A stretch of DNA of 64,000 bases from Flavobacterium cupreum (lineage in GTDB: Bacteria; Bacteroidota; Bacteroidia; Flavobacteriales; Flavobacteriaceae). Of the stretch, positions 37,813 through 44,652 are shown one piece after another (within the stretch, counting starts at the first letter, position 1; each line of letters starts with the position of its first letter). The notes below the pieces were generated by a model that worked only from the letters and a program-made list of their open reading frames with translations, was not told the DNA's origin and did not search any database. The translations under genes and the position numbers were made by a program. The stretch is taken from assembly GCF_003996965.1 (NCBI RefSeq), contig NZ_QWDM01000006.1:124001-188000 (forward strand), written 5' to 3'.

Positions 37813-37842
37813 ACGTCCTGAAAACTCAGGGCGTTTTTTTTT
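37813..37842 (+). terminator. Terminator of the DUF4369 lipoprotein gene
   Basis: Stem ACGTCCTGA/TCAGGGCGT (one T/G wobble) with a 4-nt loop and a run of ten Ts. Confidence 0.85.
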
Positions 37843-37856
37843 TGATCCAACATTAA

Positions 37857-38176
37857 ATTAAATTCCAAATTTTTCAAATTCCAAATTCCATACTCAACTT
37901 AATTGGAATTGGAGATCAATTTCAAAACCTGTGGAGAGAAAAAAAATACCGCAAAGAACGCTAAGTTTTTACTCTGGGCTTTTATAATGGCAAAGTTCGC
38001 AAAGCTTTACTGACTTAGCTTTGCGAACTTTGTGCTTTCTAAAATATTCTTAGATAAAAATCTTTGCGTTCTCTGCGGTAAAAAATAATGAGTGCCTACA
38101 TTTTTTATATTTTTCAGTAACATTTAGCGTTGGTCCGCAATTTGGAATTTGGAATTTGAAAAATTTGGAATTTAAT
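37857..38176. repeat. Triple nested intergenic palindrome
   Basis: This fills the 454-bp gap between the DUF4369 gene and the tRNA genes; no ORF is seen. The outer arms are 34 nt and perfectly complementary (37857-37890 with 38143-38176), built from ATTCCAAA words. The middle arms, TACCGCAAAGAACGCTAAG (37947-37965) and its partner at 38062-38080, differ at two positions. The inner arms are 16 nt and perfect (37991-38006, CAAAGTTCGCAAAGCT, with 38017-38032). The inner two layers match the element at 48189-48333. Confidence 0.8.
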
Positions 38177-38206
38177 GTTTGGAATTTAATGTTTGGATCA
38201 AAAAAA

Positions 38207-38228
38207 AACCATCACAAAAGTGATGGTT
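38207..38228 (-). terminator. Terminator of tRNA-Thr copy 1
   Basis: A perfect 9-bp stem AACCATCAC/GTGATGGTT with an AAAA loop and a T-run on the minus strand; about 11 bp beyond the tRNA 3' end. Confidence 0.88.
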
Positions 38229-38239
38229 AATTTATGTTG

Positions 38240-38313
38240 AGCCGGCGGAGGGACTCGAACCCACGACCTGCTGATTACAAATCAGCTGCTCTAGCCAACT
38301 GAGCTACGCTGGC
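38240..38313 (-). tRNA. tRNA-Thr (anticodon UGU), copy 1
   Basis: A 74-nt cloverleaf on the minus strand. The anticodon stem is GCTGA/TCAGC with loop TTTGTAA, giving anticodon TGT that reads ACA threonine codons. The T-loop is TTCGAGT. No CCA is encoded, as is usual in this phylum. The acceptor stem GCCAGCG/CGCCGGC has an A4-C69 mismatch and the T stem a U50-U64 pair, both also present in the second copy. Promoter TTG-N20-TATATTTG (38329-38359) lies 15 nt upstream. Confidence 0.95.
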
Positions 38314-38328
38314 GACTCATTACGGGTG

Positions 38329-38359
38329 CAAATATAAAGTGGTTTTTTCTATTTTCCAA
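38329..38359 (-). promoter_or_regulatory. Promoter of tRNA-Thr copy 1
   Basis: On the minus strand TTG (38357-38359), 20 nt, TATATTTG (38329-38336), then ACCC before the tRNA. Confidence 0.75.
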
Positions 38360-38388
38360 AATAATTTAACCCTTTACTTTAAATAAAA

Positions 38389-38414
38389 AAACCACCACTT
38401 TTCAGTGATGGTTT
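38389..38414 (-). terminator. Terminator of tRNA-Thr copy 2
   Basis: A 10-bp stem AAACCATCAC/GTGGTGGTTT on the minus strand (one wobble pair) with a T-run after it; copy of the one at 38207. Confidence 0.8.
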
Positions 38415-38421
38415 TACGTTG

Positions 38422-38495
38422 AGCCGGCGGAGGGACTCGAACCCACGACCTGCTGATTACAAATCAGCTGCTCTAGCCAACTGAGCTACGCTGGC
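38422..38495 (-). tRNA. tRNA-Thr (anticodon UGU), copy 2
   Basis: Identical to copy 1 over all 74 nt, including the acceptor-stem and T-stem mismatches. The 30-40 nt of promoter DNA and the terminator are also nearly identical. The two genes are thus a tandem duplication of about 180 bp, each with its own promoter and terminator. Confidence 0.95.
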
Positions 38496-38510
38496 GACTC
38501 ATTACGGGTG

Positions 38511-38540
38511 CAAATATAAAGCGGTTTTTCGTTTTACCAA
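38511..38540 (-). promoter_or_regulatory. Promoter of tRNA-Thr copy 2
   Basis: On the minus strand TTG (38538-38540), 19 nt, TATATTTG (38511-38518); 15 nt before the tRNA. Confidence 0.75.
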
Positions 38541-38573
38541 AATAAATTTGCACTTTTTTATACTTTTTTTTGC

Positions 38574-38840
38574 TTACAATTCGTTGATTTTAGCAATCAA
38601 TTGATTAGCAGTTTCTTCCAATTCAACATTGATTTGTTTGAAGTGTGCTTTTTTGTTTTCAACGTTCTTAGCATTCACTTTTGTGATCAAAGTGTCAAAA
38701 GCAGCGATAGCCTGATCAATCAAAGCATTCGTTTCCGGAGTAGGATTTCCTGTAGTAGACATTTCGAATAAGTAAATTGCCTCAATAATATCTCCTAATA
38801 CGAAGTTGATGTCTTTCTTTAAATTTTTAACGTTTGCCAT
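38574..38840 (-). CDS. Small conserved helical protein, 88 aa
   Basis: I do not recognise a named family. The protein is almost entirely helical and acidic to neutral: MANVKNLKKDINFVLGDI, then AIYLFEMSTTGNP, ALIDQAIAAFDTLITKVNAKN and QINVELEETANQLIAKINEL. It has no Cys and no signal peptide. An upstream TTG at 38870 overlaps a TACTTTTG -7 box (38868-38875), so the ATG at 38838-38840 is the real start, with a leader of about 20 nt. Similar short proteins appear to be common in Flavobacteriaceae. It lies between the tRNA genes and manA and is probably transcribed alone. Confidence 0.75.
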   Translation of the reverse strand: MANVKNLKKDINFVLGDIIEAIYLFEMSTTGNPTPETNALIDQAIAAFDTLITKVNAKNVENKKAHFKQINVELEETANQLIAKINEL

Positions 38841-38867
38841 TTTTATTTTAATTTTAATTTGCGACTG

Positions 38868-38875
38868 CAAAAGTA
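38868..38875 (-). promoter_or_regulatory. -7 box of the 88-aa gene
   Basis: TACTTTTG on the minus strand, 27 nt before the ATG. The -33 element is not clear. The box argues against the longer TTG start. Confidence 0.5.
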
Positions 38876-38897
38876 CATATAATCTTTCTATTACGTG

Positions 38898-39866
38898 CTA
38901 TGAAATGTAAATTTCTAAAATTGAAGCTTTTCCGGTCAGGATAAATGCATTTATCTCAGCAGGAACCAAAACTGTATCTCCCTTGATATACGATTGTTTA
39001 AATCCGTCGTATTCGATTTCGAAACTTCCTTCTATACACATGTAAACAGTAAAAGTTTCTCCTGTTTTAGAAACAGCCAATTTATCTTCCAGCGGAATAA
39101 AATTGGTTGTAAAATACGGACAATCTACTACTGTATTGGATACATTTGTTTTGGTCTCATACTTTTTCTGTGTCTCGACCTTATTATAGTTTATAGCATC
39201 AAGCGCTAAGTCTACATGAAGTTCCCTTGTGTTTCCCTGTGCATCTTTACGATCGAAATCATACAAACGATACGTAATATCAGAAGTCTGCTGAATTTCA
39301 GCTACCACCAAACCGGCACCGATTGCATGAACCGTTCCGGTTTCCAAAAAGAAAACATCACCCGGTTTTGCTTTCACATCATCTAAAATGGAAACTAATG
39401 TTTTATCATTTAAATGTTTCAGATACTCTTCTTTACTGGAATCTTCTTTAAATCCTACAATTATTCGTGCATCAGGATCAGCCTGTGTTACGTACCACAT
39501 TTCGGTTTTACCAAAAGAATTGTGACGCTCTTTTGCCAGTTTATCATTCGGATGTACCTGTATGGAAAGATCTTCACGGGCATCTAAATATTTAAAAAGC
39601 AATGGAAATTGTTTTCCGAAACGCTCATAAACTTTTGTTCCCAGGATTTCTTTTGGCATTTCTTCGATCAGGTCCATTAAGGATTTACCTTTCAAAGATC
39701 CGTTAGTTACTACACTTACGTCACCTTCTACAGTAGACAATTCCCAGCTTTCGCCAGTAATTTTAGAAACAATTGGTTTATTAAGAATCGTTTTTAGTTT
39801 TTCTCCCCCCCAGATTCTCTCTTTCAAGATAGGGTCAAATTGCAAAGGGTATGTTTGTGGCTTCAT
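38898..39866 (-). CDS. manA: Mannose-6-phosphate isomerase, class I
   Basis: A cupin metalloenzyme that interconverts mannose-6-phosphate and fructose-6-phosphate, supplying GDP-mannose for polysaccharides. Zn ligands are visible in QVHPNDKLA, GKTEMWYV and TVHAIGAG; other motifs are ERIWGGEKLK near the start and DITYRLYDFDRKD. At 322 aa it is a short, single-domain bacterial form. It may feed the exopolysaccharide cluster 20 kb away. It is read leftward, 56 bp after bcp. Confidence 0.95.
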   Translation of the reverse strand: MKPQTYPLQFDPILKERIWGGEKLKTILNKPIVSKITGESWELSTVEGDVSVVTNGSLKGKSLMDLIEEMPKEILGTKVYERFGKQFPLLFKYLDAREDLSIQVHPNDKLAKERHNSFGKTEMWYVTQADPDARIIVGFKEDSSKEEYLKHLNDKTLVSILDDVKAKPGDVFFLETGTVHAIGAGLVVAEIQQTSDITYRLYDFDRKDAQGNTRELHVDLALDAINYNKVETQKKYETKTNVSNTVVDCPYFTTNFIPLEDKLAVSKTGETFTVYMCIEGSFEIEYDGFKQSYIKGDTVLVPAEINAFILTGKASILEIYIS

Positions 39867-39922
39867 AGTTTTTTTTGGCTAATATCTTTATTAATTTAAT
39901 GTTGATGTACTTTTTTTTCAAT

Positions 39923-40381
39923 CTATAATACTAATTCCTTGATGGTTTCCAATGCCTTAGGAATATGCTTTGAGGCATTCATACTGTCAAAAATCAGAAT
40001 AACAACTCCATTTCGGTCTATGATATAGGTTACTCTTCCCGGCACAAGACCGAATAAATTATCGCGGACACCAAAAAGGTGTCGTAATCTTTTATCCTGA
40101 TCCGATAACAGTATAAAAGGCAGTTGGTGTTTATTGGCAAATTTATGATGTGATTTTACACTATCGCTGCTTATTCCGATTACTTCTGCCCCGAGATCTT
40201 TAAAATCTTCATATTGATCCCTAAAGCTGCAGGCTTCGGTAGTACAGCCAGGTGTATTGTCTTTTGGATAAAAATAAATCACCAGTGGTTTCCGCCCCAG
40301 AATACTCTGGCTTTCAAAAACTTCTCCGTGACTATCCTTTGCAGTAAAATTCGGAACTATATCTCCTATTTTTAATGACAT
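39923..40381 (-). CDS. bcp: Thioredoxin-dependent peroxiredoxin (Bcp/PrxQ type)
   Basis: A 152-aa peroxiredoxin that reduces hydrogen peroxide and organic peroxides. The peroxidatic Cys46 and resolving Cys51 are in DNTPGCTTEACSFRDQ, the PrxQ arrangement. Also ISSDSVKSHHKFANKHQLPF and DQDKRLRHLFGV. It starts 4 bp after the queD-like gene ends, so it is probably in an operon idi - queD - bcp read leftward. Confidence 0.95.
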   Translation of the reverse strand: MSLKIGDIVPNFTAKDSHGEVFESQSILGRKPLVIYFYPKDNTPGCTTEACSFRDQYEDFKDLGAEVIGISSDSVKSHHKFANKHQLPFILLSDQDKRLRHLFGVRDNLFGLVPGRVTYIIDRNGVVILIFDSMNASKHIPKALETIKELVL

Positions 40382-40385
40382 TTTT

Positions 40386-40796
40386 TTATTCTCCTTTATA
40401 AGTTACAAAATTGCGGTCCGTTTCATTCAGAACGATTTCCAAGTCGAAATCAGGCTGAATTCTTTTTCTGATTTTATTCCATATCACAACGGCAATATTT
40501 TCTGCTGTTGGATTCAAATCCTGAAATTCCGGAACATCCAGATTCAGGTTTTTGTGATCAAACGGAATTTCTACTTCTTCCAGTATAATGTCCGCTAATA
40601 CTTTCACATCTAAAACAAAACCGGTTTCCGGGTCAATTTTTCCTGTAACACTTACTGTTAAACCATAATTATGACCATGAAAATTAGGATTATTACATTT
40701 TCCAAAAACAGCGCTGTTCTTTTCTGATGTCCAATCCTTCCTATGCAATCGATGTGCAGCATTAAAATGTGCTTTTCTTGATATGGTTACTCTCAT
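40386..40796 (-). CDS. queD: 6-pyruvoyl-tetrahydropterin synthase / 6-carboxytetrahydropterin synthase family
   Basis: A 136-aa T-fold enzyme. The Zn-binding His residues are in KAHFNAAHRLH and HGHNYG, and the catalytic Cys in FGKCNNPNFHGH. The C-terminal DLNPTAENIAVVIW and VLNETDRNFVTY fit the family. In bacteria it usually makes the queuosine precursor carboxytetrahydropterin (QueD). No other que gene is adjacent, so the exact pterin product is inferred. It lies between idi and bcp, co-directional with short gaps. Confidence 0.9.
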   Translation of the reverse strand: MRVTISRKAHFNAAHRLHRKDWTSEKNSAVFGKCNNPNFHGHNYGLTVSVTGKIDPETGFVLDVKVLADIILEEVEIPFDHKNLNLDVPEFQDLNPTAENIAVVIWNKIRKRIQPDFDLEIVLNETDRNFVTYKGE

Positions 40797-40818
40797 TTAG
40801 GTTTCTGGTTAGTATGGT

Positions 40819-41346
40819 TTAAATCTTATGGTCTTCCAAATAATGATAAAATTCATCAAATATTATTTTGAACCAAACGGTATAAATTTCTGGCTGCCTT
40901 TCAATATCTTCTTTTACATCTTCTATTTTCATCCATTTCCAATCCTCCACTTCGTCAGGATTAATAGCCGGATTATCGTTGTAATATCCGATCATGACGT
41001 GATCGAGTTCGTGTTCCGTTAAGCCGTTGTCAAAAGGTGCCTTGTATATAAAATGAAACAATTCTTTCAAATCAGCTTTAAAACCCATTTCCTCAAATAA
41101 TCTTCGGCTGCCCGCTTCAATATTCGATTCTCCTTCACGCTGGTGGCTACAACAGGTATTGGTCCAGAGCAAAGGTGAGTGATATTTCTGATGTGCACGT
41201 TGCTGTAACATTATCTCATTTTTACCATTTAGGATAAAAACGGAAAAAGCCCGGTGCAGTACTGCTTTTTCATGTGCTTCTAATTTCGGCATTAAGCCAA
41301 TTTGCTCATCATTTTGATTGACTAATATTACGTTTTCTTCTATCAT
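40819..41346 (-). CDS. idi: Isopentenyl-diphosphate delta-isomerase, type I
   Basis: A Nudix-like enzyme that interconverts IPP and DMAPP for quinones, carotenoids and undecaprenyl carriers. The catalytic Cys is in TNTCCSHQREGES (about 62-74) and the Glu in RRLFEEMGFKAD; other motifs are HRAFSVFILN and LTEHELDHVMIGYY. The frame could begin with a TTG at 41367, but that codon lies inside the -7 box TATTTTTG (41365-41372). The ATG at 41344-41346 (MIEENVILVNQ) is the true start, giving 175 aa. Likely first gene of the idi-queD-bcp group. Confidence 0.93.
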   Translation of the reverse strand: MIEENVILVNQNDEQIGLMPKLEAHEKAVLHRAFSVFILNGKNEIMLQQRAHQKYHSPLLWTNTCCSHQREGESNIEAGSRRLFEEMGFKADLKELFHFIYKAPFDNGLTEHELDHVMIGYYNDNPAINPDEVEDWKWMKIEDVKEDIERQPEIYTVWFKIIFDEFYHYLEDHKI

Positions 41347-41364
41347 CAGGGCGGTTTGTACAAA

Positions 41365-41372
41365 CAAAAATA
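41365..41372 (-). promoter_or_regulatory. -7 box of idi
   Basis: TATTTTTG on the minus strand, 19 nt before the ATG; no clear -33. It rules out the upstream TTG start. Confidence 0.5.
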
Positions 41373-41607
41373 CGAAAAAAGAAATGGCTTGAAAATTTCA
41401 GAAAAGATTGTGAAAAGTTTAACGAGCCCATATTTTCACAAGTCACTAATTTACAAAACATTGTCCTTGTTTATTTTATATAAAAACCTTTAAAAACAAG
41501 CCTTAAAATCTAAATGCAGTGCTTTTACGTAAATAAGAAAACGTTAAATCATACTTAAAAAAATCTCAATTGTAAAGTGCACGACATTTCTAAACAAACT
41601 CTCGCCG

Positions 41608-41615
41608 TACCTTTG
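41608..41615 (+). promoter_or_regulatory. -7 box of msrB-msrA
   Basis: TACCTTTG, 22 nt before the msrB ATG. The -33 element is poorly matched. The 291-bp gap between divergent idi and msrB otherwise shows only AT-rich sequence. Confidence 0.5.
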
Positions 41616-41637
41616 AAATACTAAAAAATAAAGCCTC

Positions 41638-42201
41638 ATGAAAATCTTAAAAACAAAAACACAACTTTTCAGCCTTTGCTTTTTACTTCCGCTTTTTATT
41701 CTGCAGGCCTGCGGACAAAACAAGAAAAAAGAAAACACAAAAACTGTTATGATGGAAAACAAAATCAGCAAACCCGGAAACCCTTATTACTCTAATACAG
41801 ACACCACTAAAATAAACGTAAGTGATGCCGAATGGAAAAAAGTATTACCCGAAGATGTTTATGCCGTAATGCGCGAGGCAGATACCGAAAGACCTTTTAC
41901 AGGAAAGTACTGGAATACCGACGAAAAAGGAACTTATTATTGTGCATCCTGCGGGAACCTTCTTTTTAGATCCGGAGCCAAATTTTCAAGCAGCTGCGGA
42001 TGGCCCAGCTTTTTTGAACAGGAAAACAAAAACAGCGTGATTTATAAAAAAGACAACTCGCTGGGAATGGAAAGAATTGAAGCCTTATGCGGCAGATGCA
42101 ACGGACATTTAGGCCATTTGTTTGATGACGGACCGGAACCGACCGGAAAACGCTATTGCATGAACTCGATCGCACTTGATTTTATCCCTGACTCTAAATA
42201 A
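41638..42201 (+). CDS. msrB: Exported peptide-methionine (R)-S-oxide reductase, lipoprotein
   Basis: MsrB reduces methionine-R-sulfoxide in oxidised proteins. The N-terminus has a lipobox LQACGQ (Cys22), so the enzyme is membrane-anchored in the periplasm. The SelR domain (about 55-185) has the Zn-binding pairs CASCGN and CGRCNGHLGH, SSCGWPSFF and the catalytic Cys in GKRYCMNSIAL. It ends 9 bp before msrA and the two are co-transcribed. Together they form a periplasmic methionine-repair set. Confidence 0.95.
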   Translation: MKILKTKTQLFSLCFLLPLFILQACGQNKKKENTKTVMMENKISKPGNPYYSNTDTTKINVSDAEWKKVLPEDVYAVMREADTERPFTGKYWNTDEKGTYYCASCGNLLFRSGAKFSSSCGWPSFFEQENKNSVIYKKDNSLGMERIEALCGRCNGHLGHLFDDGPEPTGKRYCMNSIALDFIPDSK

Positions 42202-42210
42202 TAACAAACA

Positions 42211-42828
42211 ATGAAAAATATATTTTTAATAAGCATCCTTGCACTATCGCTAAATGGTTTTGCACAGGACAATACAGCAAAAAAAACTTCAAAATATGAA
42301 ACCATCACGCTTGGCGGAGGCTGTTACTGGTGTGTTGAAGCGGTTTATGAAAATTTAAACGGAGTAAAATCCGTTGTTTCGGGTTTCTCCGGAGGAAAAG
42401 TAGCCAACCCGACTTACGAGGAAGTATGCACCGGAACGACAGGCCATGCCGAAGTGGTTCAGATTACCTACGACAACACCGTAACGGATATTAATGAAAT
42501 TTTCAAAGTCTTCTTTACCGTTCATGACCCCACAACCTTAAACAGGCAGGGAGCCGATGTAGGAACGCAGTATCGCTCTGTAATTTTCTACCATAATCCG
42601 CAACAGAAAAAAGCTGCTGAAAGCATTATCGCCGAACTGAACAAAGCTAAAGTGTATGACAGTCCAATTGTAACAAAAGTGGAGCCGGTCAGCAAGTTTT
42701 ATAAAGCCGAGGATTATCATCAGAATTATTATGCAAACAACAAAAGCCAGCCGTATTGCAAAATGGTGATCCAGCCCAAAATAGAAAAGTTTGAAAAAGT
42801 CTTTAAAAGCAAACTGAAAAAGAAATAA
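42211..42828 (+). CDS. msrA: Exported peptide-methionine (S)-S-oxide reductase
   Basis: MsrA reduces methionine-S-sulfoxide, complementing MsrB. Signal peptide (1-19, LNGFAQ), then the catalytic motif LGGGCYWCVEAVYENL, FSGGKVANPTYEEVC, TGHAEVVQI, GTQYRSVIFYH and AEDYHQNYY. A basic tail (KSKLKKK) ends the 205-aa protein. It is the second gene of the msrB-msrA operon. Both enzymes would draw electrons from a periplasmic thioredoxin-like protein; none is encoded nearby. Confidence 0.95.
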   Translation: MKNIFLISILALSLNGFAQDNTAKKTSKYETITLGGGCYWCVEAVYENLNGVKSVVSGFSGGKVANPTYEEVCTGTTGHAEVVQITYDNTVTDINEIFKVFFTVHDPTTLNRQGADVGTQYRSVIFYHNPQQKKAAESIIAELNKAKVYDSPIVTKVEPVSKFYKAEDYHQNYYANNKSQPYCKMVIQPKIEKFEKVFKSKLKKK

Positions 42829-42842
42829 GAATCAAAAATCAG

Positions 42843-42866
42843 CCGTCCAATATGGACGGTTTTTTT
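42843..42866 (+). terminator. msrBA terminator
   Basis: A perfect 7-bp stem CCGTCCA/TGGACGG with a 3-nt loop and a T-run, 14 bp after the msrA stop. Confidence 0.85.
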
Positions 42867-42871
42867 ATGTT

Positions 42872-42950
42872 TTGCCACGAATTACACAAATTTGCACGAA
42901 TTACAATATTTTGAAATAAAAATTCGTGTAATTCGTGTAATTCGTGGCAA
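42872..42950. repeat. Inverted repeat of the CACGAATTACAC type
   Basis: The arms 42872-42903 (TTGCCACGAATTACAC...) and 42921-42950 (...GTAATTCGTGGCAA) are complementary except for a short stretch, and each arm contains internal direct repeats of the AATTCGTGT unit. It lies between the msrA terminator and pepP. Confidence 0.7.
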
Positions 42951-43024
42951 CCCTTTTTTAATTCATTTTTTTTGTAATTTGCATCCATTAAAAAAATAAA
43001 ATCATCAATCAAAACTATCAAAAA

Positions 43025-44440
43025 ATGAAGCGTCTCCTTCTGCCTTTCTTATTCTTACTTAGTGTTTTCCAGATTCATGCCCAGGAAAATTTACCAGCGG
43101 ATTATCTTTCAAAAGAATTTCACAAAGGACGCCGTGAAGCTTTCAGAGCACTAATGCCGGCTAATTCGGTCGCCCTTGTTTTTTCTTATCCCGAAAGAGT
43201 CTTTTCGAAAGATATCAATTACAATTTTCATCAGAATCCGGATTTGTATTATTTAACGGGCTATAAAGAACCCGATGCGGTTTTATTGATTTTTAAAGAA
43301 GCACAGGGAAGCGGTGAAACATACAATGAAGTGCTTTTCGTCCGCGAAAAAAATGCAGCCCGCGAGATGTGGACAGGAAGACGTTTGGGTGTTGACGGTA
43401 CAAAATCCCAATTGGGAATCGCAACAGCCTACAACGGAAATGCCTTTAAAGATTTCGATATTGATTTTAAAAAATTCGATAAAATAATTTACGATAAAAT
43501 TCCAACCGACATCGGCAGTGACAAAAGTGAATCGGATTTGTCCGGCTTACTTCAGAATTTTAAAACCAAAGCCGGAATTACAAAAGAAGATGAAAGTTCC
43601 TTAGAATTGTTCCGAACTATTACCAGTACACTTAGGGAAATAAAAACGCCCGAGGAACTAGTTTTGATGCGTAAAACCGTTAAGCTTTCCTGCATGGCCC
43701 ACAATGAAGTAATGAAAGCGGTTGGGCCTGACATGAGCGAAAATGAAGCAGACGGAATTCATGCCTACATCCATAGAAAATATGGTGCTGAAGGAGAAGG
43801 ATATCCTCCAATCGTGGGTGCCGGAGCAAACGGCTGCATTTTGCATTACGGAGAAAACAACAGTACTAAAATTGACAATCAGTTGCTGTTAATGGATGTC
43901 GGATCCGAATATCATGGCTATTCCGCCGATGTTACCCGAACCATTCCGGCAAACGGAAAATTCACAGCCGAACAAAAAGCCATTTACCAATTGGTTTACG
44001 ATGCGCAGGAAGCCGTTTTTGCTATTTGTAAGGAAGGCACTCCTCTTTTGGAACTGAACAACAAAGCCAAAGAAGTGCTGGCAAACGGATTATTAAAACT
44101 GGGAATTATCAAAGACTTAAAAGAAGTAAGTCTTTATTACCCTCACTCATGCTCCCATTTTCTTGGCCTCGACGTTCATGACAAAGGAAACTTCAAAGGT
44201 CCGCAAAGTCTTTTAAAAGAAAACATGATCATCACTGTTGAACCCGGGATTTATATTTCAGCCAACAGCAAATGTGACAAAAAATGGTGGAATATTGGTG
44301 TTCGCATCGAAGATGATATCTTAATCAAAAAAGATTCGTGCGAAAACCTGTCTGTTGATTCCCCAAGAAAATGGGACGAAATCGAAGCTTTAGCCAGGCA
44401 AAAAAGTACTTTTAATGAGATGAAATTTCCTAAAATTTAA
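43025..44440 (+). CDS. pepP: Exported Xaa-Pro aminopeptidase (M24B, aminopeptidase P)
   Basis: A 471-aa metallopeptidase that releases an N-terminal residue before proline. Signal peptide (1-19, FQIHAQ), N-terminal creatinase-like domain (about 25-190, YYLTGYKEPDAVL) and pita-bread catalytic domain. The metal ligands are in MDVGSEYHGYSADVTRT, HSCSHFLGLDVHD, TVEPGIYI and VRIEDDI. The typical form is cytosolic; this one carries a signal peptide and may act on periplasmic peptides. Monocistronic. Confidence 0.93.
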   Translation: MKRLLLPFLFLLSVFQIHAQENLPADYLSKEFHKGRREAFRALMPANSVALVFSYPERVFSKDINYNFHQNPDLYYLTGYKEPDAVLLIFKEAQGSGETYNEVLFVREKNAAREMWTGRRLGVDGTKSQLGIATAYNGNAFKDFDIDFKKFDKIIYDKIPTDIGSDKSESDLSGLLQNFKTKAGITKEDESSLELFRTITSTLREIKTPEELVLMRKTVKLSCMAHNEVMKAVGPDMSENEADGIHAYIHRKYGAEGEGYPPIVGAGANGCILHYGENNSTKIDNQLLLMDVGSEYHGYSADVTRTIPANGKFTAEQKAIYQLVYDAQEAVFAICKEGTPLLELNNKAKEVLANGLLKLGIIKDLKEVSLYYPHSCSHFLGLDVHDKGNFKGPQSLLKENMIITVEPGIYISANSKCDKKWWNIGVRIEDDILIKKDSCENLSVDSPRKWDEIEALARQKSTFNEMKFPKI

Positions 44441-44540
44441 TTTTTCAGCCACAGATTAGAGGATTTACAGAGATTCAATCCCATTGAATAAATTTAGGTC
44501 GTTTTCAGTCTCAGTCTCAGTTTTCAACGTCGTATGTCTT

Positions 44541-44632
44541 CCTGAGCGCAGTCGAAGGATCGCGTAAGAAACTCCGCAAAGTAAATCGATAATCTTTGTG
44601 GAGTTCCTGCGTGTCCTTCGACTGCGCTCAGG
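44541..44632. repeat. Inverted repeat with CCTGAGCGCAGTCGAAGGA arms
   Basis: A perfect 19-nt inverted repeat (44541-44559 with 44614-44632) containing a second partial stem (GAAACTCCGCAAAG with CTTTGTGGAGTTC). It sits between the convergent pepP and the unknown gene at 44653, in a place where terminators are expected. The arm sequence is much more GC-rich than the flanks. I recall this arm as a frequent word in Flavobacterium intergenic DNA. Confidence 0.75.
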
Positions 44633-44652
44633 GTGACAACAGTGATGATTAT

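Noticed and set aside
38240..38495. Tandem tRNAs as an integration site
   Set aside because: No integrase or foreign genes on either side, and the duplication includes promoter and terminator, which points to simple tandem duplication.
38841..38870. Longer start of the 88-aa gene
   Set aside because: The TTG is inside the TACTTTTG -7 box.
41347..41367. Longer idi start at 41367
   Set aside because: The TTG overlaps the -7 box TATTTTTG; the ATG at 41346 is the start.
44541..44632. CRISPR or phage attachment site idea for the GC-rich repeat
   Set aside because: Only one inverted pair, no spacer series, no integrase and no tRNA next to it.
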